Shown here: positions 23,301 to 34,100 of the stretch, piece after piece | How the letters are laid out: each line of letters starts with the position of its first letter | How positions within the stretch are numbered: position 1 is the stretch's first letter | Assembly: GCA_010279815.1 (NCBI GenBank) | Contig: QEOQ01000427.1 | Coordinates: forward strand, 309,566-373,565 | Origin: Brachionus plicatilis | Lineage: Eukaryota > Rotifera > Eurotatoria > Ploima > Brachionidae | Reading direction: 5' to 3' | Length of the DNA stretch: 64,000 bases | Made by a program: the position numbers and the translations under genes | Notes under the pieces: model-generated | Told to the model about the DNA's origin: nothing | Databases searched by the model: none | The model's input: the letters and a program-made list of their open reading frames with translations, nothing else

Positions 23301-26300
23301 ATTAAAGACAGCAAATTCTTACTAGTTAAAAAGTTTGATAGAAATTTGGGTTCCCTTTTGGTTTTAAATTTTAAAATTGATAATTTCTCTAAATTTTTTA
23401 ATGATAATTGTATTTTAAGTGATTGCAAAACTTTTGTTTTTACAAATAAAATTTATTATTCAAAATTTAGAGATTATTGTGAACCTTCTGATGCCGAATT
23501 TAGATGATAAAATTAAAAGAGTAACCGAAACTGAGTTAATAAATATTTTTCTTAAGTTTCAAATTCCTAATTTAAATTAACAAAAACCTAAAATTGAATT
23601 TATTAAATCTCTACTAGTTTTGCACGTCTATTACAAAATAATTTTATACTTTATTGTAGAATTTTTTTAATTTCAAGTTCTTCGTTTTATTATTATCTTT
23701 TATTCTTTCTAAAAATGCTTTCTTTAATAATTTTTTGCTTATTTTTTTATATTTTTTTTAAAAATCAATTATTCTCAAATCTAAGATCCTGAAGAAGGCC
23801 ACTTTTAGTCGAAACGCCTCGATTGTCTTTTGAAATAATAAATATATTTGGTAGTTCTATTGTGTTTTATAAAAATTTTAAATACAATTTTGAAAATGCA
23901 TTGAAAATGTGCAATGGTTGAGATATATTTTGTTTTAGAAATATTTGGAGATATTTTTGCAATGTTGCTCAGTTGAAAATTAAATTTAGTGTTTCTAACA
24001 AAGATTATTTAGTTTTAGAAAATTTTAAGAGAAAAAAAATAAAATTCTATTACATTAATTTATTTTTACTAATTCTAAAAAAATATTTTGATCTTTTGAT
24101 TGCTGAAAAAGGCAATAATTTAAATAGCTAGAAGTTTTTTTTTAATATTTAAGTTGGTTTGATTTAATTTTATACTCAATGCTTTAAAGAATCAAAAAAA
24201 TTTTAATTAAAGTACAATTTATAAAAAATTTAATGAATATGCTATCGTTTTCTTATTAAATGTTTTTCAATCACAATTTACCTAAAATTCTTAAAATTCA
24301 ACTGCGAAAATACAATTCATGAAATTTAGGTTACGATCAAAGCAATATTGAGATTCAAATTGAACCAGTTTATGTGATTAAGAGATAAAAATTGAAGCTT
24401 TTTAAATAGTTGCCATCAGTCATTTTTTTTAAATTTAAAAAAAAATTTAATCTGAGTTTTTTTAACAATTAGAGCTTAATTTTTAATTTTAATAGTTTAT
24501 TAAAATTTCTAAAAAAATAAAAAAATTTCTTAAAAAATCATCTAAACTAAATAATCTATGTTTGAAGCACTAAATTTAATTTCAATTGAGCGACATTGCT
24601 AAAATTTCTTCAAATATTTTTAAAATAAAATATATCTCAACCATCGAACATTTTAAATGCATTTTCAATGTATTTTAAATGTATTTAAAATTTTTATAAA
24701 ACACAATTTAACATAGGCAAAATGTTATTTATTGTACATTTTTATATTTTTACATTTTTACATTTTTTAGAGAAGAAAAAAAAATCTCAAAATCAAAAAA
24801 TCTAAAAAAATTTTCGTTCAAGAAAAGTAATAATAAATTCTCAATCACTTAAAAAGGAGTTATAGAAAAATTTAAATGTAAAAACCAAGGAAAATTTTTT
24901 GTAAATCCCTTTTAATTAATTGCGAATTTATTATTACTTTTCTTGAATGAAAATTTTTTTAGATTTTATGATTTTGAGATTTTTTTTTCTTCTCTCAAAA
25001 ATGTAAAAATGTAAAAATATAAAAATGTACAATAAATAACATTTTGCCTTAACATACCATTTATTTTTTTACATACAAATTTTTTTTTATTTTTATTCAA
25101 TAATCCTTTGTTCAGCACTGTAAAAAGTTCCGTAATTTAGGGACCAGTTCCATAGGACTGACTCCGTGTTTTAGTTACCCTAAATACCGATTCCGTAATT
25201 TAGGAACAACCATCATTTTTTTGCTTTCTAATTTATAATGAAAAAAAAAATTAAACCTACCGGCTTAGAACTTCTTTTTCGGTTTTTCTTATTTTTTCTG
25301 CCCCGTCCGACCTCATTTCCAATTTTTGAAATGATATCAGTCGATGACCCAATCTTAAAAAAAAAAAACTAGAAAAAAAAATCCAAAACCCAAATCCAGA
25401 CTTACAAGTGTGCTATTTCTCTTTAAAACTTTATTAGGCATCTTGGCCAGAGCCTTGGCTTTGGACAGATCAACTTGAAGATAAATAGGCATGTGAATAA
25501 TAGTCCTTAGATAGTCATGTCCATTTACATTTCCATTCCGGAATGCGGCAATCAAATTTCCTTCAATTCCTTTGATTAGCACATGAGGATCTACGGCAAG
25601 AATGCTCACGAACGGATCACCTTCTTTGGTAAACAGCACATGAACTATTTCCAATATTTGCAGTACTTTGGCTTGCTCGCAACTGTCCAGGCCATCGATC
25701 ACGATCACAAGCCGGGTACAGCTGTGAGTAAAGGCGTCAATTGTGCGCACAGTGTGCGCGATCAGGTCTACCTCGCGCTTCAACTTGAAAATATAGCTCT
25801 CAACCTTGTTGGAATCAGAATATTTAACTTTGTCTTTTGAGTTGACTGTGTTCATTATTCTGTCGCTTGGTGACCGAATCAGGGACCACAAAATTTTGCT
25901 CCAGGTGAATGTGGAACCGATGATGGATAGGAAAATTAAGAAAGCAACAGTGATTAAAAAGCCCTGGTCTTCTGTTTTGAAGTCTTTTAGGCCAAAGCCT
26001 TTGACTCGGAAAAAGATGGCCAGTCCAAGGACAAGTACCAGAATAAGAAAGACAAGAAAAAATGTTGGTATGCAACAAAATCGTCTGTATTTGCTGTGTG
26101 AATGGGATTTGTTGTAGAAGACTCGACACAGGCGGGTCACCACTACGCCAAGTTGTTTTTCTATTTTGGTGTTTAGCGAGCTGATCATGAGGGCGAGCGC
26201 GTTCTCGCCGCCTATGGTCGATATTTTGCCATATTCGGTGAATATGAAGCGCAGGTTTTTGTGCTCGATATTTTCTGTCTTGAAGTTGGACGGGTTTAGG

Positions 26301-29300
26301 AAAAGAATTCGAAGCAAAAGTTTAAATCTGATCAAATGGGTTGAGATTTTTTCACAAATGCGCTCGGCCCATTCCAGTTCTTTTCTCTCGTAGAAATATT
26401 TAGAGGTGAATATGAGAAAAAATGAGGTGAAAAGAAGCGCGCCGAACAGTCCCAAGCCATAGGCCCATTTCCAAAATATGAACGGACTGGTCATGCCAAG
26501 ACAAACAAATATTGTTGTCACCATCATGAACAGGTTCACTTTTATATTGACCACATGGGTCAATTTGGCAAAGCTTTTCATTTCGGATTTTAATTGAGCC
26601 AACAAAAATGACTTGCCACTGCCCCATTTTGCGTATAAGCCTACCGTGATAGGTGTATGTAATGACGGCTCGCTTAGTATCTCTGCCAAAGCACTGCTGT
26701 ACAAATCGTAGCCAAGAATACTGTCCTCAGACATATTTAATTGTCCTGGTGAAATAAAAAAAATTACTATTTTAGCCTACAATTGTAGGCTACATTTCCA
26801 GCTAAAATTGTAGGCTACATTTGAAGCTACAATTGTAGGCTACATTTGAGCTACATTTTAGGCTACATTTGAAGCTAAAATTGTAGGCTACATTTGAAGC
26901 TAAAATTGTAGGCTACATTTGAAGCTACATTTTAGGCTACATTTGCAGCACTTGTTTATAAGTCACAGTTTTAAGTCTAAGTCACAAAAATTTAAGTCAA
27001 AGTTATGACTTACACAAAAAATTTTATCATTTCTGCTTCATTTGCACCATTTGAAAGAATTTTTTCATAATCTGGTTACATTAACAGACCACATAAGTCA
27101 AGATTAACAGCCAGGAATTTGGAAGTAACTACTTTATTGGTATCAAATATGGATTTATTAAATCATTGACTTGACTTAAAAAAAAAAAAAATTTAAGTCA
27201 TTGACTTGACTTGACTTAAGACTCTTGACTTAAGACTCTTGACTTAAAAACAAGTCTGATTTGAAGCTACATTTGAAGCTACAATTGTAGGCTACATTAG
27301 CAGCTACAATTGCAGGTTAAATTTGCAGCTACAATTGTAGGCTACATTTGAAGCTAAAATTGTAGTCTACAAATTAAACTAAAAAATCAACAATTTACTT
27401 GCTCCGAAAATTTGAGTCAATATGCTCTTGGGATTTGAGGCATCAATTTTGTGAGGGGTGTCACCAACTTTGTTAGGTTTGTACAAGTATTTACTATTTT
27501 TTGGATTTGACAAAATTATTTCTGTTATTTCCCGGCTTTTATTTCGTAACGCAATATGCAAAACATTGTCGCCATTCTTTTCAAAAGTCCGAAATAAAAA
27601 AATGAAAAGTATTATTTTTGTTAGAAAAAAAAATATACTTTATCAACAGGTGATACTTTGCTGCCAGCATTAAGCAGTTCATTTACCATAGCTGTATTTT
27701 TTTTCTTAACTGCCGAAAGCAATGGTGTGTCACCGTCCTGATAATAAGAATTTATTAAAATGCTTTTTGAAAATTTTATGAACTAGTCTCACATTTGCCA
27801 CTATTTCTAAATCAGCTTTGTTGTCCAATATCAGCTTTAGAATGTCCAGATTGCCACGGTCTATCGCTTGGTGTAAGGCCGTTTTGCCTTGCTAAATTTT
27901 TTTTATCTTTCTTTAAAATTTAAAAAACAAAATTAAAAATTATTTACACTTCCAACAGCGTCCACCTCTACGTAGCGGGCCAAAAGGGCCTCAATTATTT
28001 CGCGGTGTCCTCCTTTAACCGCTGTTATTAAAACACTGTCACCTTTCTAGGTAACAAAAAAATAATTAATTTTTTATTTAAATTTGAATTAATATTAAAG
28101 CGTCATTTATTTTGATTAAACGGAATTTTAAAATAAATATATTTTATCAGTTAAAAAGAATTAAGAAATCAATCATATAAATAATTTTCAAAATAAAAAA
28201 AGATTCGTTTTTATTAATTTTTTTTTATTGCTTTTTTATTTACTTTACTCCTCTCATATTTCCTAAATTGATGTGGCATGCTTCAGCTGGAAAGGAATCC
28301 AAAAATTTTTCACTATATTGCTTTTCTCCCTTTGAACCGAATGGAATTCCTGGAATTATTCTAGTACATTATTAAACAGTAATTGATGAAAATTTTTTTT
28401 GACGTTTAATTTTTTCAGATACAATTGATTAAAATTTTTACTTATTAAAAAATAATAATTATCATTTTTACAATTAATAGTTATAATTTTAAAAAAAAAT
28501 AGTTGATAGTTTTTAGTTCAAAGTAATATTAATAATTGTCACTTAATCTTTTAAATGACAACTACAGTATTGATTTTACATGATGTTTTTGATAATCTTT
28601 ACGGAAAATTACGTAAACTTACTTAAAAAAGTAGTAATTTATGTAATTTTACGGAAATTTACAAAAGAAAATTTACGAAATTTATCGGGAAAATTCGAAA
28701 ATTCATAAAATTACCTTAATCTCTACTTTTTTACGTTAATCGTAAAAGGGCCAAAAATTATGGTTTTCTTTATTTCAGAAGAATTTTGAAATATTTTCAA
28801 TTTTGTTTTATAAAAAGAGTTTATTTTTCTGTTAAAAAATTTAACGTAAAATTACTTAATTTTTCATAAATTCACATTTTTCTTCAATAAAAAATGGTTA
28901 AAAAAGCTGAAAATAAGTAAAAAAAAAAGTAAAACATAAAACTATTTAAAATTTAATTATTTTCAAAAAAAATTGTTTTATTAATTGATTTTATTAATTT
29001 TTAGAAAACTTTTATTCGTATTTTTTTACGAGGAAGCTCAGTAAGTTATTTTTATTTTTTTTTTTACTTATTTTTACCTTTTTTTCAATTTTTTACTGAA
29101 GAAAAATAAAAATTTACGAAAAATTCCGTAATTTTACGTTTAATTCTAAATTCTCTATTGTAAATTTACCTAAAATTCTATAAACTACAACTTTTTTTAC
29201 GTATGTTTTCGTAATTTCCGTAAAAATTACCAAAAAAATCATGTCAAATCAATACTGTAATACTTTTAAATGATGATTAATAAGAATTAATACTTTTAAT

Positions 29301-30702
29301 CAAAATTAATGACGCTTTAATATTTGTCCTTTAAATTTTACCTTATTAAAAGTGTTCACATAGGCGCCTTTATCTAGAAGACTCAATACAACAGGTTTAA
29401 AGCCCAATTTAGCGGCTATGCCCAGAGCGGACTGGCCATCTTTATCCAAATGATTGACATTTATATTTTCCAAATTAGCCAAATAAAGCGCAGTGCTGAC
29501 ATGACCATTTTTGCAGCTGATAATCAAAGGATTCATATTATTCTATTTAAAAAAAAAATCTAAATAAAAAAATTTATAATTTTGGGCTTACCATTCCCGG
29601 TAGATCCGCATTGGCACCTTTAGCAATTAAAATTTTTACAATTTCAAGATTTCCTTTTCTTGCCGCCTTCAAATTCAGATAAAAATTTTATTTTTTTTAA
29701 TTATAAAAAAATTACCCACAAAATAGGAGATGAACTGTTCTAAAAAAAAATAAATTTTATTTGAATGTAAATTTATAAAGATTTTATTTTAAACAATTAT
29801 TTAAATTTCAATTTCTAGAACTTTTTAATTTACTTGGTCTTGAAGATCTATTTTAATATTGGAACACTTGAGCAATTCAACAACAATGTCATAGAATCCA
29901 CGTCCTGCAGCCCATGACAGACAACAAATTTGATTCTTAAATGAAAAAAAAAAATTTACCAAGCTTTATTTAACAAAATAAAAAAAATATATGTGCCAAC
30001 TTTGCACTGAGAATTAGGATTTGCCTTGTACTTAAGCAGCAGTTTAACAACTCCCAAGTGATTTTTATAGCAGGCCCACATTAAGGGCGTAAATCCACCA
30101 CAATCTTTGTCATCCACATGAGCTTTTTTTTCCAACAATAAATTTACAAGCTTCAAATTTCCATTTTTAGCCGCATTTAAAAGCGGAGTCCACAAATCCA
30201 TGTCTTTGCTGTTAACATTGGCCCCATTTTCCACCAGAAGACCAGCTATGTCGTACGAATTAATCCGACAAGCAATTATCAGCGGAGTTTGCTTGGCACT
30301 GTCACATATGTCTATCTCTATTCGAGATTTAGCTCTATGTGGTGCCATACTCTCATAAGCTTTAGTTGAACTGGCACTAGTTACCGTATTACTGTTACTA
30401 GAGGTGCCTTGATGCCGCACAAAATTGCTCTCACTTACACTATGATTTAAAAATTTAAAATGATCAATGACTTCTTTGACAAGCTCATAATTTCCTTCTT
30501 TGGTATACTGAAGTAGAGAATCGGCAGTGTACTCGACCATCTCGGGTTTTTGCTGATTGGGATGAAATAGACTCAACAAGGGCGCCACATTAGGCGCTGT
30601 TAAAATGTGTCTTTTGGTTATGCTGCTTTGCACATCAATGTCAAAACGGATGCCGGCGTCGCTCGGTGGATGCAACAGCACATCATTTTGGATCTGATTC
30701 AT
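20377..30702 (-). CDS. Kidins220: Kidins220/ARMS scaffold protein (ankyrin repeats, KAP NTPase, SAM-like)
   Basis: Membrane scaffold of neurotrophin and ephrin signalling in animals. Proposed exons in transcript order: 30001-30702, 29834-29935, 29716-29739 (24-bp microexon), 29592-29666, 29342-29542, 27948-28046, 27793-27891, 27639-27737, 27399-27576, 25406-26745, 25261-25353, 20691-22229 and 20377-20655. All phases agree, giving about 1609 aa (human about 1770). About eleven ankyrin repeats end in [29 protein letters not shown] and the Walker [11 protein letters not shown] open the KAP domain, which carries four hydrophobic segments (paired hairpins) and [13 protein letters not shown] (Walker B). 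The last large exon has [30 protein letters not shown] and a SAM-like DVSEALINN...[11 protein letters not shown]. The C-terminus (EDEDECY) lacks the vertebrate PDZ ligand. The start is the first ATG after a CTAG/AG acceptor-like site; two acceptors are possible for the last exon. Confidence 0.93.
23860..24706. repeat. Long inverted repeat (arms about 160 bp)
   Basis: The left arm, 23860-24018, begins TTGTGTTTTATAAAAATTTT and continues through TGGTTGAGATATATTTTGTT. It is the reverse complement, with mismatches, of 24542-24706, which ends AAAATTTTTATAAAACACAA. The spacer is about 520 bp. It looks like a degraded foldback transposon. Confidence 0.75.
24715..25049. mobile_element. Palindromic MITE, 335 bp, with TAACAT duplication
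   Basis: Starts AGGCAAAATGTTATTTATTG and ends CAATAAATAACATTTTGCCT. Nearly the whole sequence folds back on itself around 24880, with arms of about 135 bp. TAACAT stands directly on both sides (24709-24714 and 25050-25055). It inserts beside the right arm of the larger inverted repeat. There is no coding capacity. Confidence 0.8.
26774..26948. repeat. Tandem repeat TAGGCTACATTTGAAGCTA, left block
   Basis: About 24-bp units, AATTGTAGGCTACATTTGAAGCTA-like with shorter variants, fill the start of the intron upstream of the KAP exon. The first unit forms the palindrome AGCCTACAATTGTAGGCT. The array resumes at 27259, so the intervening segment is an insertion. Confidence 0.85.
26949..27258. mobile_element. 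hAT-like MITE inserted in the tandem repeat
   Basis: The left end, CACTTGTTTATAAGTCA, is the inverted counterpart of the right end, TTGACTTAAAAACAAGTCTG. The 8-bp flanks are ATTTGCAG (26941-26948) and ATTTGAAG (27259-27266); both words also occur in the tandem repeat. Opposed AAGTCA/TGACTT words ally it with the 53365-53825 family. Confidence 0.7.
27259..27376. repeat. Tandem repeat, right block
   Basis: Continuation of the GGCTACATTTGAAGC array after the MITE, ending about 23 bp before the 3' boundary of the preceding Kidins220 exon. Confidence 0.8.
28092..29323. mobile_element. Foldback element occupying almost a whole Kidins220 intron
   Basis: Ends ATATTAAAGCGTCATT and AATGACGCTTTAATAT, part of 29-bp inverted ends with a single mismatch at the outer edge region. 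The intron is 28047-29341, so only about 45 and 18 bp lie outside the element. Remaining intron sequence would be about 63 bp, like its neighbours (49-65 bp). A second foldback (28559-29262) is nested near its right end. Confidence 0.75.
28559..29262. mobile_element. Nested TTACGTAA-rich foldback element with about 11-bp flanking duplication
   Basis: Inverted ends contain TACAGTATTGATTT and, on the other side, AAATCAATACTGTA, followed inward by TTTACGGAAAATTACG and its complement. CTTTTAAATGA lies directly on both sides (28548-28558 and 29263-29273). An 11-bp duplication would fit a MULE-type element. The interior is dense in TTACGTAAA words. Confidence 0.65.
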
Positions 30703-30718
30703 TTTTATATTTTCCACT

Positions 30719-30726
30719 CTAGGTTC
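30719..30726 (-). promoter_or_regulatory. Possible trans-splice acceptor before Kidins220
   Basis: On the minus strand GAACCTAG/AG lies about 16 bp upstream of the Kidins220 ATG and about 30 bp after the preceding TGA. An acceptor with no room for its own promoter is what a spliced-leader gene inside a polycistron would show. Rotifers are known to use spliced-leader trans-splicing; that it happens here is inference. Confidence 0.35.
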
Positions 30727-30753
30727 TATTAGATATTAAAATTTTATTTTTTT

Positions 30754-30966
30754 TCAAAAATATGCTGAATTATGTATAGAAAAAATACAGCTTTGATACA
30801 TACAGAAATAAAAGAATGGATTTATTTCGCATTTTTCTTCATAAATGTTTAAATAATAGAATAGGTCATTTGGAATCATGGTAACCATGTATGCCATCTG
30901 AGCCCAATTTTGGCTAAAGCCTTTATCGTTTTGAATAAGTTGGCGTGCACAGAAAGGTGGCTATGA
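30754..30966 (-). other. Unassigned coding-like exon between the vWA and Kidins220 genes
   Basis: After a tatcatag acceptor, an open frame begins PPFCARQLIQNDKGFSQNW and runs about 70 codons to TGA at 30754-30756. I do not recognise it. Three readings are possible. First, a terminal exon of the upstream vWA gene, since a GT after codon Ser near 31201 would join in frame. Second, a 5' exon of Kidins220: a gt at about 30785 joined to the CTAGAG acceptor continues in frame as LENIKMNQ. Third, a separate small cistron starting at an internal Met. An A-rich AATAAA word follows the TGA. Confidence 0.4.
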
Positions 30967-31197
30967 TATTTTAATTTAATTGAATAAACAATTTTTTTTA
31001 TCTTTTTTTTTTATTTATTCTTAAATTTTTTATTATAAAATTATTTGTTTTTTAGAGACCTTTTGATTAAAGGGTTCCAAATCCCCCAAAAAAGATTTAT
31101 TAAGATCTTATAAGACTCTTGAAAAATTGAATAAAATTTTATTTAAGGATCAAAATAAAAATAAATAAAAAACAGAGGTCGAAGTAAATTGTTGCTG

Positions 31198-34100
31198 TCA
31201 AACACTTTGAATTTTGTCCAAAAGCTTTAGTTCTTTGATTGATTTGTATTGATCCGGTATTTCCATGAGAGCATTTAAGGCGAAAATTTCGTCAGGGTTT
31301 TCACAATTTTCAGTAACTTCATGATAGTTGACAAATTGAAAATTGTCAAATTGTCTTTTTGGTAGACTGTCGTCGAATTCGTTCATCATATCCCAAGGTC
31401 CATCGCCAACACCCACCATAATAATTGACAGAGGGTACTTGGACGCCTCTACAATAGCGTCACGCGTTTGTCTTTCGTTTGTCACTTGACCATCGGCCAC
31501 TATTACCAAAATGTGATATTGTCGGGTTTCTTTAACTATTTTAATCGATTCTTTGATCAATGGGGCAAAGTTTGTAGGTCCACTGAGCTGGACATCATTC
31601 AAAATTTGATTGTACCTCACCAAAACATCTTTGAATCCATTACAGTATCGAGATGGCTTTAAAATAAAAATTTAAATAATAAATTAATTATATTCAAATG
31701 CTTTATTTTATCAATAATATGAATTTTTTTCTAAAATTTATTTAAAATAATGATTTTTTTTTATTAAGAATTATAATCTAAAAATTATTTTTGTTTAATT
31801 CAAATTTGCGTATTTGTGATTTTTATTTTTAGGATCTCAGGAAAATGTTTATTAAAAAAGATTGTAAAAGTTTATTTTAAATTATTTTTTTAGTTTTAAG
31901 TTTTCGGAATTTTTTTAATACTCTTTTTTTAGTTTGAGAAATACAAAAAATAAAACAAATATTTTAAGATAAGCAATCAGATAATTTTTTTTAATTTTGC
32001 AGTTATCTTTTTTTTTCTAATTTAATTTCTGGTTACATTCAGCCTGAATATAACCAAAAACCAACTCGGAGTTGGTCAAAAGTCAAAGTCAAGTCTGGAC
32101 TTTGACTTTAATAATTATTTTTTTAAAGTCAAGTCAAAACTTTTTTAAAAAATTTTTTTTTCTTTAGTAGGCTGCTAAAATAGCTACCTGGAACTGCATA
32201 TGATCATATGACTGTGATCCTGACAGATGGATTGCTGTTCCAGCAAGTTTTTTTGGTGGCCTAGTTCAAGTCTAAATTATTAAAATGAATATCCAAGCCA
32301 AGACTTTAAAGTATAGAAAAAATTTCAAAGTCCGATTCAACTTTGACTTTTAACGATTCTGACTTTACATTGGCAAGTAAAAGTCAATGAAAAAAAAATA
32401 GAAGAAAAATTTTTATAAAGTTAAGTAGATATCTTGAAAGGAAAAAAGAATTCACTGGAAAAGAATTCCTTTTCCATTTAAATTTTATCGAAGCATAAAA
32501 AATTGGTTATATTTTTTAATTTTTTTTTGTAATTTAATCTTCATCAGATATGTAATTTTCAATAAAACTTGAATTCTTGTTATAAATTTTTGGTTTTAAT
32601 TTTTTTTTCACAAATTGACCGGGATTATGTTCAAAAACCAAATGACGGCTTTATGTACACACATACTCCAGATACCCGAGAATAGGCCGTTGATTAACTT
32701 CATTTGAAAACTTGACTTCATTGTAAAAATTAATTATTTTTTATCTTGGCAAGGACTGGAAATGGATTAATGGCAAGATCAACAAGCTCATTAAATTTGA
32801 AAAATCATGAAAATATTCTTCATAGTGTTTTGAAAACCAATTTTTTGCTTGGGAAAAATCTTTATCTGATTTTTTCTCTATTTAAACAATTTTCAAAATA
32901 TTAGCTTTTTTAGGTTTTTATTCAGTATTGGAATTAACATAATATTTAGTATTTTTTCCCCTAAGGTGCTTTCGTTCCCTGAGCTCGAAAGACAAAATTT
33001 CTATGTTTTAATAATTCATCAAATGACTATGAGACAATCACATTATTTCAATCTTTTTTGTACTTTTTGGTATTTTTTATTTCTTGGACACTGTTTTTTT
33101 GGTTTTCAATCAATTAAAAGTACAAAGAATAAAAAAAAGCTTACACCAAGTAAAAAAAGGACTTAACATTTTAAAGTAACTGTGCCTTAACTTTTTTGAT
33201 AAGGATTTTTAATGTCTTCATCACAATTATAAACAAAATAAAGTTCAAAAGAAAAATCTTTTGAATTATTTATCATCCTTTCTAAATTTATAATTCATGT
33301 TTTATTCAATAAGTATTAATATTCTATTACGAAGCTTTTTTTTTAACTTTTAAATCTACCATGTATTCACTATTTTAATTTTTAATCAATTCTATCGGAA
33401 TTTATAATTAAAATTGTTTTAAATAAATTCTCATCATTGATTAATTTTAAACCTTTAATAAAAGCTTCAGAAATTTATCTTGAGTATATTTTAAAAATTC
33501 CTTTTTAAAAAATTGAACTCAATTTTCTTTTTCAAAAAACGCCTAATTTAAAAAATTAAATTTAAACAATTAAATTTTATAAATCTGAATTTTTGGCGCT
33601 ATTAAAATTGAGATTTTTCAATGCCAGTTTTTGGGTAAATAAAAGCGGCAAAGTTTATGATCAATTTTTGATACTCAAAATGATCAAATCAAACTAAAAC
33701 TATTAAATAAATTGTTTTTTCATAATATAAATAATGCAGAGATACATTTTTGGATTTAACATACCATGTTAAAAAAATAATAAACTCTGCAAAATTAAAA
33801 TGCATATTGTAGAGTGTACATCATCAAATAATGATATTTTAAGTGAAAAATTTTTTGGAGACTTTTGCAGATTCTACCTTTAGACTTAACAAAGGAAGTT
33901 GAAACCGAAAATTAGCCTCTGCATCAATTTTTAAAAAAAAGAATTAAAATTAAGATTAAAATTTATTTTATAGTTTTAGTTTGATTTGATCATTTTGGGC
34001 ATCAAAAATGGTTAACGTTCAATTCATAGAATTTTTTTTCCGTAGAATAACTATTTTATAGAATCATTTTCAAAGAATGATTATTTAATAGATTTATTTT

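Larger units (their letters stand above)
22230..25260 (-). other. 3.0-kb Kidins220 intron filled with foldback repeats
   Basis: Lies between the small basic exon 25261-25353 (ending [10 protein letters not shown]) and the exon starting [10 protein letters not shown]. It contains the inverted arms 23860-24018/24542-24706, the palindromic MITE 24715-25049 and a retroelement-like 3' end near 23789. No further exon was recognised, but very small ones cannot be excluded. Confidence 0.6.

Noticed and set aside
25121..25205. Two TTCCGTAATTTAGG copies about 70 bp apart
   Set aside because: Could be a small direct repeat, but no element ends, coding content or further copies were seen.
25583..26393. 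Plus-strand open frames over the KAP exon
   Set aside because: Antisense shadows of a clear Kidins220 exon; no plausible protein.
32966..33166. 66-codon plus-strand frame in the vWA gene intron
   Set aside because: Phe/Leu-rich, low complexity, no splice or family support.
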